Shown here piece after piece: positions 5,529-9,226 of a DNA stretch of 9,226 nucleotides. The position numbers and the translations under genes were made by a program. The stretch spans positions 1 through 9,226 of the forward strand of contig JACQAI010000377.1 in NCBI GenBank assembly GCA_016195115.1, read 5' to 3'. The notes beneath the pieces are model-generated. The model saw only the letters and a program-made list of their open reading frames with translations, did not search any database and was not told the origin of the DNA. The stretch is from Pseudomonadota bacterium (GTDB lineage: Bacteria > Pseudomonadota > Alphaproteobacteria > Elsterales > Elsteraceae). Position 1 is the first letter of the stretch, and the number at the start of each line of letters is the position of its first letter.

Positions 5529-6497
5529 ATGCGCTGCGCCGCCTTGCTAGGCCTGTTGGTCGGGGTGATCGTCGGGGCTCCCGACGCCGCGGCGCAAAGC
5601 GCCTATCCCAATCGCCCGATCAAGATCATGGTCGGGTTTCCGCCGGGGACCGCGGCCGACGTGAGCACGCGCTTGATCGGCCCGAAACTCGGGGAGGTGC
5701 TCAATCAGAGCATCGTGATCGAGAACAAGCCGGGCGCCTCGAGCAACATCGCGGTCGAGGCGGTGGTGCACGCGCCGGCCGACGGCTACACGCTGTTCAT
5801 GGGTACGATCTCGAACACGATCAATCCGGCGTTGCTGCGCGATTTGCCGTTCGACTACACCCGGGACCTGACGCCGGTCGCGCTGCTCAGCACCATGCCG
5901 AATTTTTTGGTCGTCCATCCGTCGGTACCGGCGACCAGCGTCGCCGAGCTGGTCGCGCTGGCGAAAGCGCGACCCGGCGAGCTCACCTACGGCTCGGCGG
6001 GTACCGGAACCATCCTGCATCTCTCGGGCGAGCTGTTCAATGCGATGGCCGGCATCAAGCTGCTCCACGTGCCCTACAAGGGCAGCTCGCCCGCGATCGC
6101 CGATCTGCTCGGCGGCCAGATCGCGACGATGTTCGCGCCGGTCTCGACGGCGCTGTCGCACGTCAAAGCCGGCACGGTACGCGGGCTCGCCACCACCGGC
6201 GGCCAGCGCTCGGCGGTCGCGCCGGAGCTTGCCACCATGATCGAGCTCGGGTTCGCGGGCTTCGAGACCGGCGTCTGGTGCGGCTTGATGGCGCCCACGG
6301 CGACGCCGCGCGATGTCATCGATCGGCTCGCCGCCGCGGTCGATCGGGCGCAAAGCGCGTCCGAGGTGAAGACCCTGTTCGCCGCCCAAGGCATCGACCT
6401 GCTGCCCGGCGGGCCCGACGTGCTCGGGCGCTACATCCGTACCGAGACCGAGAAGTGGGGCCGCGTGATCGAGATGTCGGGTGCGCGCAACGACTAG
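5529..6497 (+). CDS. Second TctC/Bug-family periplasmic receptor protein
   Basis: 322-residue solute-binding protein of the tripartite tricarboxylate transporter family. A signal peptide spans residues 1-23, with likely cleavage at AAA|QSAYP. Family landmarks are YPNRPIKIMVGFPPG (26-40), SIVIENKPGASSNIAVEAV (61-79), ADGYTLFMGT (84-93), MPNFLVVHPSVP (123-134), GELTYGSAGTGTILHLSGEL (150-169), LLHVPYKGSSPAIADLLGGQ (178-197), and APELATMIELGFAGFE (231-246). Asp44 is kept in the binding loop, but the usual GG is GT. It differs clearly from the neighbouring tctC protein, so this is an old duplication or separate acquisition rather than a fresh copy. GGGAGG (5518-5523) gives a strong ribosome site 5 nt before the ATG. 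It shares a 135-bp divergent gap with the other tctC gene and ends 3 bp before the iolD stop, facing it. Confidence 0.93.
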   Translation: MRCAALLGLLVGVIVGAPDAAAQSAYPNRPIKIMVGFPPGTAADVSTRLIGPKLGEVLNQSIVIENKPGASSNIAVEAVVHAPADGYTLFMGTISNTINPALLRDLPFDYTRDLTPVALLSTMPNFLVVHPSVPATSVAELVALAKARPGELTYGSAGTGTILHLSGELFNAMAGIKLLHVPYKGSSPAIADLLGGQIATMFAPVSTALSHVKAGTVRGLATTGGQRSAVAPELATMIELGFAGFETGVWCGLMAPTATPRDVIDRLAAAVDRAQSASEVKTLFAAQGIDLLPGGPDVLGRYIRTETEKWGRVIEMSGARND

Positions 6498-6500
6498 CGC

Positions 6501-8345
6501 TCAGCCGGCGATGCGCTGGCGCGCCGTCGCTGCGTCGTAGGCTTGGCGCGCCGCCGTGACGTCGGATCGGCTGGAGACCTCGGGCACCGCGACGTCCCAC
6601 CAGGCGCCGCCCTCGCGCGTCGCGGCGACCGGGTCGGTCGCGATCACGATCACGGCGGTGCGATCGGCAGCGCGCGCTTCCTGGAGCGCGGCGTCGAGCT
6701 CGGCGATGCCGGCGGCGCGCCAGGTGCGCGCGCCCAGGCTCGCGGCGTGCGCCGCGAAGTCGACGCCGACGCCATCGGGGAACAGATTGTTGAAGCTGGC
6801 GCCGCCGGTGCTCGCCTGCAGCCGGTTGATGCAGCCGAAGCCGCCGTTGTCGAGCACCACGATCACGAGCTTGGCCCCAAGCGCCACCGACGTCGCGATC
6901 TCGGAGTTCATCATCAAATAGGAGCCGTCGCCGAGCAGCACGAAGACCTCGCGCTCGGGTGCGGCAAGCTTGACGCCGAGCCCGCCGGCGATCTCGTAGC
7001 CCATGCACGAGTAGCCGTACTCCAGGTGATAGCCGCCTTGTGCCGGTACGCGCCACAGCTTGTGGAGCTCGCCCGGCAGGCCGCCGGCGGCGCACACCAC
7101 GATGCCGTCGCTGGGCGCCGCGCGATTGACCGCGCCCAGCACCTGGGCATCGCTCGGCAGCGCGGCGTTGGACGGCCCAGAGGAGGGGACGGTGACGCGC
7201 GCGACCACCGCGTTCCAGTCGACGGCCAGGCGCTGGGCCCGCTCGGTCCAGGCGCGCGGCGCCTGATAGCTGCCGAGCGTGGCGCCCAGCGCCTCGAGCC
7301 CGACCGCGGCGTCGGCGACCAGCGGCAGGGCGCCGTGCTTGACCGCGTCGAAGGCCGCGACGTTGAGCTGGATCAGGGTTGCGCCGGGATGCGCGAACAG
7401 ACTGCGCGACGCCGTGGTGAAGTCGGACAGCCGGGTGCCGACCGCGAGGATGACGTCGGCGTCGGCGGCGAGCGCGTTGGCCGCCGCCGTGCCCGTGACG
7501 CCGAGCGCGCCGACCGCCAGGGGATGGTCCCAGGCCAGCGTGCCCTTGCCGGCCTGGGTCTCGGCCACGGGCACGCCGCGGTGTGCCGCGAACGCCACCA
7601 GCGCGTCGCCCGCCTGGGCGTAGAGCGCGCCACCGCCGGCGATGATGAGCGGCGCTTTCGCGCCGCTGAGCGCCGCCGCCGCGGCGGCGAGCTGATCGGC
7701 GTCGGGGGGCGGCCGGCGCGGCAGCCAGCGGCGCGGCCGGAAGAACTCTTCGGGATAGTCGTAGGCCTCCGCTTGGACGTCCTGCGGCAGACACAGGGTG
7801 ACGGGGCCGCACTCGGCCGGGTCGGTCAGCACGCGCAGCGCTTGCGGCAGGCTCTGCAGGATCTGCTCGGGCCGCGTAATGCGATCCCAAAACCGTGACA
7901 CCGGCCGGAAGCAGTCGTTGGCCGACACCGTGGCGTTGCTGAAATCCTCGACCTGCTGCAGCACCGGGTCGGGTCGGCGGCCGGCGAACACGTCGCCGGG
8001 CAGCAGCAGCACGGGCAGGCGGTTGACGTGGGCGACTGCCGCCGCGGTCACCATGTTGGTGGCGCCCGGGCCGATCGAGGTCGTGCACGCCATCAGGCGC
8101 CGCCGCCGCAAGGTTTTGGCGAACGCGATAGCGGCGTGCGCCATCGCCTGCTCGTTGTGCGCGCGCAACGTCGGCAAGGTCTCGCGTACGCCGTGGAGCG
8201 CCTCGCCGAGGCCGGCGACGTTGCCGTGGCCGAAGATCGCGAACACGCCGGCGATCAGCGGCAGCTCGGCGCCGTCGATCGTCGTGCGCTGCGCCGCCAG
8301 GAAGCGCACCAGCGCCTGGGCCATGGTCAACCGGATGGTCGTCAC
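6501..8345 (-). CDS. iolD: 3D-(3,5/4)-trihydroxycyclohexane-1,2-dione hydrolase (IolD)
   Basis: Thiamine-diphosphate enzyme of myo-inositol catabolism. It hydrolytically opens the cyclohexane-dione ring made by IolE to give 5-deoxy-glucuronate. At 614 residues it has normal family length. The N-terminal ThDP domain carries the catalytic glutamate E65 in AHNEQAMAHAAIAFAK (62-77), then SIGPGATNMVTAAA (90-103) and NRLPVLLLPGDVFAGRRPDP (108-127). A central domain (about 215-380) has AGGGALYA and ETQAGKGTLAWDHPLAVGALG (262-282). The C-terminal domain has GYSCMGYEIAGGLGVKLA (444-461) and the cofactor Mg motif GDGSYLMMNSE (472-482) with DNGGFGCIN (499-507), diagnostic for IolD within the acetolactate-synthase-like fold. 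The start is GTG 8345, supported by GGGAGGG about 6 nt before it; the next Met is seven residues in. It is divergent from iolG. Confidence 0.95.
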   Translation of the reverse strand: MTTIRLTMAQALVRFLAAQRTTIDGAELPLIAGVFAIFGHGNVAGLGEALHGVRETLPTLRAHNEQAMAHAAIAFAKTLRRRRLMACTTSIGPGATNMVTAAAVAHVNRLPVLLLPGDVFAGRRPDPVLQQVEDFSNATVSANDCFRPVSRFWDRITRPEQILQSLPQALRVLTDPAECGPVTLCLPQDVQAEAYDYPEEFFRPRRWLPRRPPPDADQLAAAAAALSGAKAPLIIAGGGALYAQAGDALVAFAAHRGVPVAETQAGKGTLAWDHPLAVGALGVTGTAAANALAADADVILAVGTRLSDFTTASRSLFAHPGATLIQLNVAAFDAVKHGALPLVADAAVGLEALGATLGSYQAPRAWTERAQRLAVDWNAVVARVTVPSSGPSNAALPSDAQVLGAVNRAAPSDGIVVCAAGGLPGELHKLWRVPAQGGYHLEYGYSCMGYEIAGGLGVKLAAPEREVFVLLGDGSYLMMNSEIATSVALGAKLVIVVLDNGGFGCINRLQASTGGASFNNLFPDGVGVDFAAHAASLGARTWRAAGIAELDAALQEARAADRTAVIVIATDPVAATREGGAWWDVAVPEVSSRSDVTAARQAYDAATARQRIAG

Positions 8346-8382
8346 GCCTTGCCCTCCCGTGAGGCCGGTGTTCTGCTTGGTG

Positions 8383-8406
8383 TCGAACTATAGTCGAAGA
8401 GCGCTC
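8383..8406. promoter_or_regulatory. Palindromic elements between iolD and iolG
   Basis: The 62-bp gap between the divergent iolD and iolG starts contains the perfect palindrome ACTATAGT (8387-8394) and, 4 bp on, GAGCGCTC (8399-8406). TATAGT (8389-8394 on plus, mirrored on minus) is a 5/6 match to a -10 box in both directions. A shared operator or back-to-back promoter is plausible. No good -35 was found at 17 bp on either strand, and on the plus side the leader would be under 10 nt. Tentative. Confidence 0.3.
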
Positions 8407-8407
8407 G

Positions 8408-9226
8408 ATGATCAGCTTCTGCCAGTTCGGCGCCGGACGGATCGGCGCCATTCACGCCGCCAATATCGCCCGCCACCCCGGGGCGCGGCTGCGCACCGTG
8501 GTCGATGTCGACGTCGCGGCCGCCGCCAAGCTGGCCGAGCGCCACGGTGCGGCGGTCGGCGAGGCCGCCGCCGCGCTCGCCGACCCCGCCATCCACGCGG
8601 TCGTGATCGCGAGCTCGACCGACACCCACGCGACCTTGATCGAGGCCGCGGCGCGCGCCGGCAAGGCGGTGTTCTGCGAGAAGCCGATCGACCTCGATCG
8701 CGGCCGCGTCGAGGCCTGCTTGGCCGTGGTCAAGCAGGCCGGCGTGGCCCTGATGGTCGGCTTCAACCGAAGATTCGATCCGAACTTCGCCAAGCTCCAC
8801 GAGCAGCTCCGGGCGGGGCGTGTCGGCAAGCTCGAGATGGTGGCGATCACCAGCCGCGATCCAGCGCCGCCGCCGATCGCCTACGTCAAGGTCTCGGGCG
8901 GGCTGTTCCGCGACATGATGATCCACGACCTCGACATGGCGCGCTGGCTGCTCGGCGAGGAGCCGGTCGAGGTCTACGCCGCCGCGAGCTGCCTGGTCGA
9001 TCCGGCGATCGGCGCCGCCGGCGACGTCGACAGCGCCGCCGTCACGCTCAAGACCGCCTCGGGCGCGCTCGCCCAGATCTCGAACAGCCGGCGCGCCAGC
9101 TACGGCTACGACCAGCGCATCGAGGTGCTGGGCGCCGCCGGCATGCTGCAAGCCGGCAACCAGCTCGAGAGCACGGTGGCGTTCTCGGGCACCGACGGCG
9201 TGGTCGGCGAGAAGCCGCAGCACTTC
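8408..9226 (+). CDS. iolG: Inositol 2-dehydrogenase (IolG/Idh, Gfo/Idh/MocA family), partial
   Basis: NAD-dependent dehydrogenase that starts inositol breakdown by oxidising myo-inositol to scyllo-inosose. 273 residues are visible of about 330, and the C-terminus is cut by the window edge. The Rossmann fold starts at once with FGAGRIGAIHAANI (7-20) and VVDVD (31-35), then IASSTDTHA (67-75) and the EKP triad (91-93) with catalytic K92. The C-terminal substrate domain has VGFNRRFDPNF (117-127), ITSRDPAPPP (147-156) and GGLFRDMMIHDLDMARWLLG (164-183), where D169 and H173 match the Asp/His pair of B. subtilis IolG (spacing of 4). This motif set is typical of inositol dehydrogenases rather than of other Gfo/Idh members. 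The ATG at 8408 has only a weak GAAGAG ribosome site (8396-8401). Pairing with divergent iolD strengthens the assignment; a scyllo-inositol or related cyclitol substrate is also possible. Confidence 0.88.
   Translation, partial: MISFCQFGAGRIGAIHAANIARHPGARLRTVVDVDVAAAAKLAERHGAAVGEAAAALADPAIHAVVIASSTDTHATLIEAAARAGKAVFCEKPIDLDRGRVEACLAVVKQAGVALMVGFNRRFDPNFAKLHEQLRAGRVGKLEMVAITSRDPAPPPIAYVKVSGGLFRDMMIHDLDMARWLLGEEPVEVYAAASCLVDPAIGAAGDVDSAAVTLKTASGALAQISNSRRASYGYDQRIEVLGAAGMLQAGNQLESTVAFSGTDGVVGEKPQHF

Noticed and set aside
6316..8451. 711-codon minus-strand open frame over iolD
   Set aside because: It overlaps iolD in another frame and has low-complexity Arg-rich translation; the IolD motifs are all in the other frame.

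Overview
This is a GC-rich, gene-dense window from what looks like an alphaproteobacterium. The lineage call is an inference. It rests on third-position GC bias, the style of catabolic genes (tctC/Bug receptor proteins next to a UxaA/GarD-type dehydratase and inositol genes), and two TTAACCAT motifs, which resemble the half-site bound by the alphaproteobacterial cell-cycle regulator CtrA. No rRNA, tRNA, transposase, CRISPR array or phage gene was seen, and no gap between genes exceeds 300 bases.

Layout, left to right. (1) 1-1411, minus: a UxaA/GarD-family sugar-acid dehydratase whose C-terminus runs off the left edge. A 223-bp gap holding a direct repeat and a candidate promoter separates it from (2) 1635-2078, plus: an unrecognised 147-residue protein. 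(3) A 212-bp gap carries two copies of TTAACCATGC, then 2291-2848, plus: an ECF-type sigma factor with no anti-sigma gene beside it. (4) 3003-3746 and 3760-4401, plus: a short-chain dehydrogenase very like animal DHRS6/BDH2, followed 13 bp later by a DUF1345 membrane protein, probably one operon. (5) 4428-5393, minus, and 5529-6497, plus: two divergent tctC/Bug periplasmic receptor genes with no tctA/tctB in view. (6) 6501-8345, minus: iolD, converging on the second tctC with a 3-bp gap. (7) 8408-9226, plus: iolG, divergent from iolD across 62 bp and cut by the right edge.

How they may work together. IolG oxidises myo-inositol to the 2-keto sugar, and IolD opens the ring of the dione formed after IolE (not in view). 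The UxaA/GarD-type dehydratase makes 2-keto-3-deoxy sugar acids, and the SDR could oxidise such a product or a related hydroxy acid. The tctC proteins would capture a carboxylate or similar solute for uptake. Together this reads as a carbohydrate, sugar-acid and cyclitol catabolism region, interrupted by a regulatory pair (unknown protein and ECF sigma factor). The individual enzyme families are well supported by motifs. The shared pathway is inference. I saw no clearly novel multi-gene system; the regulatory DNA before the sigma factor and the DHRS6-like SDR are the most rewarding places to look.
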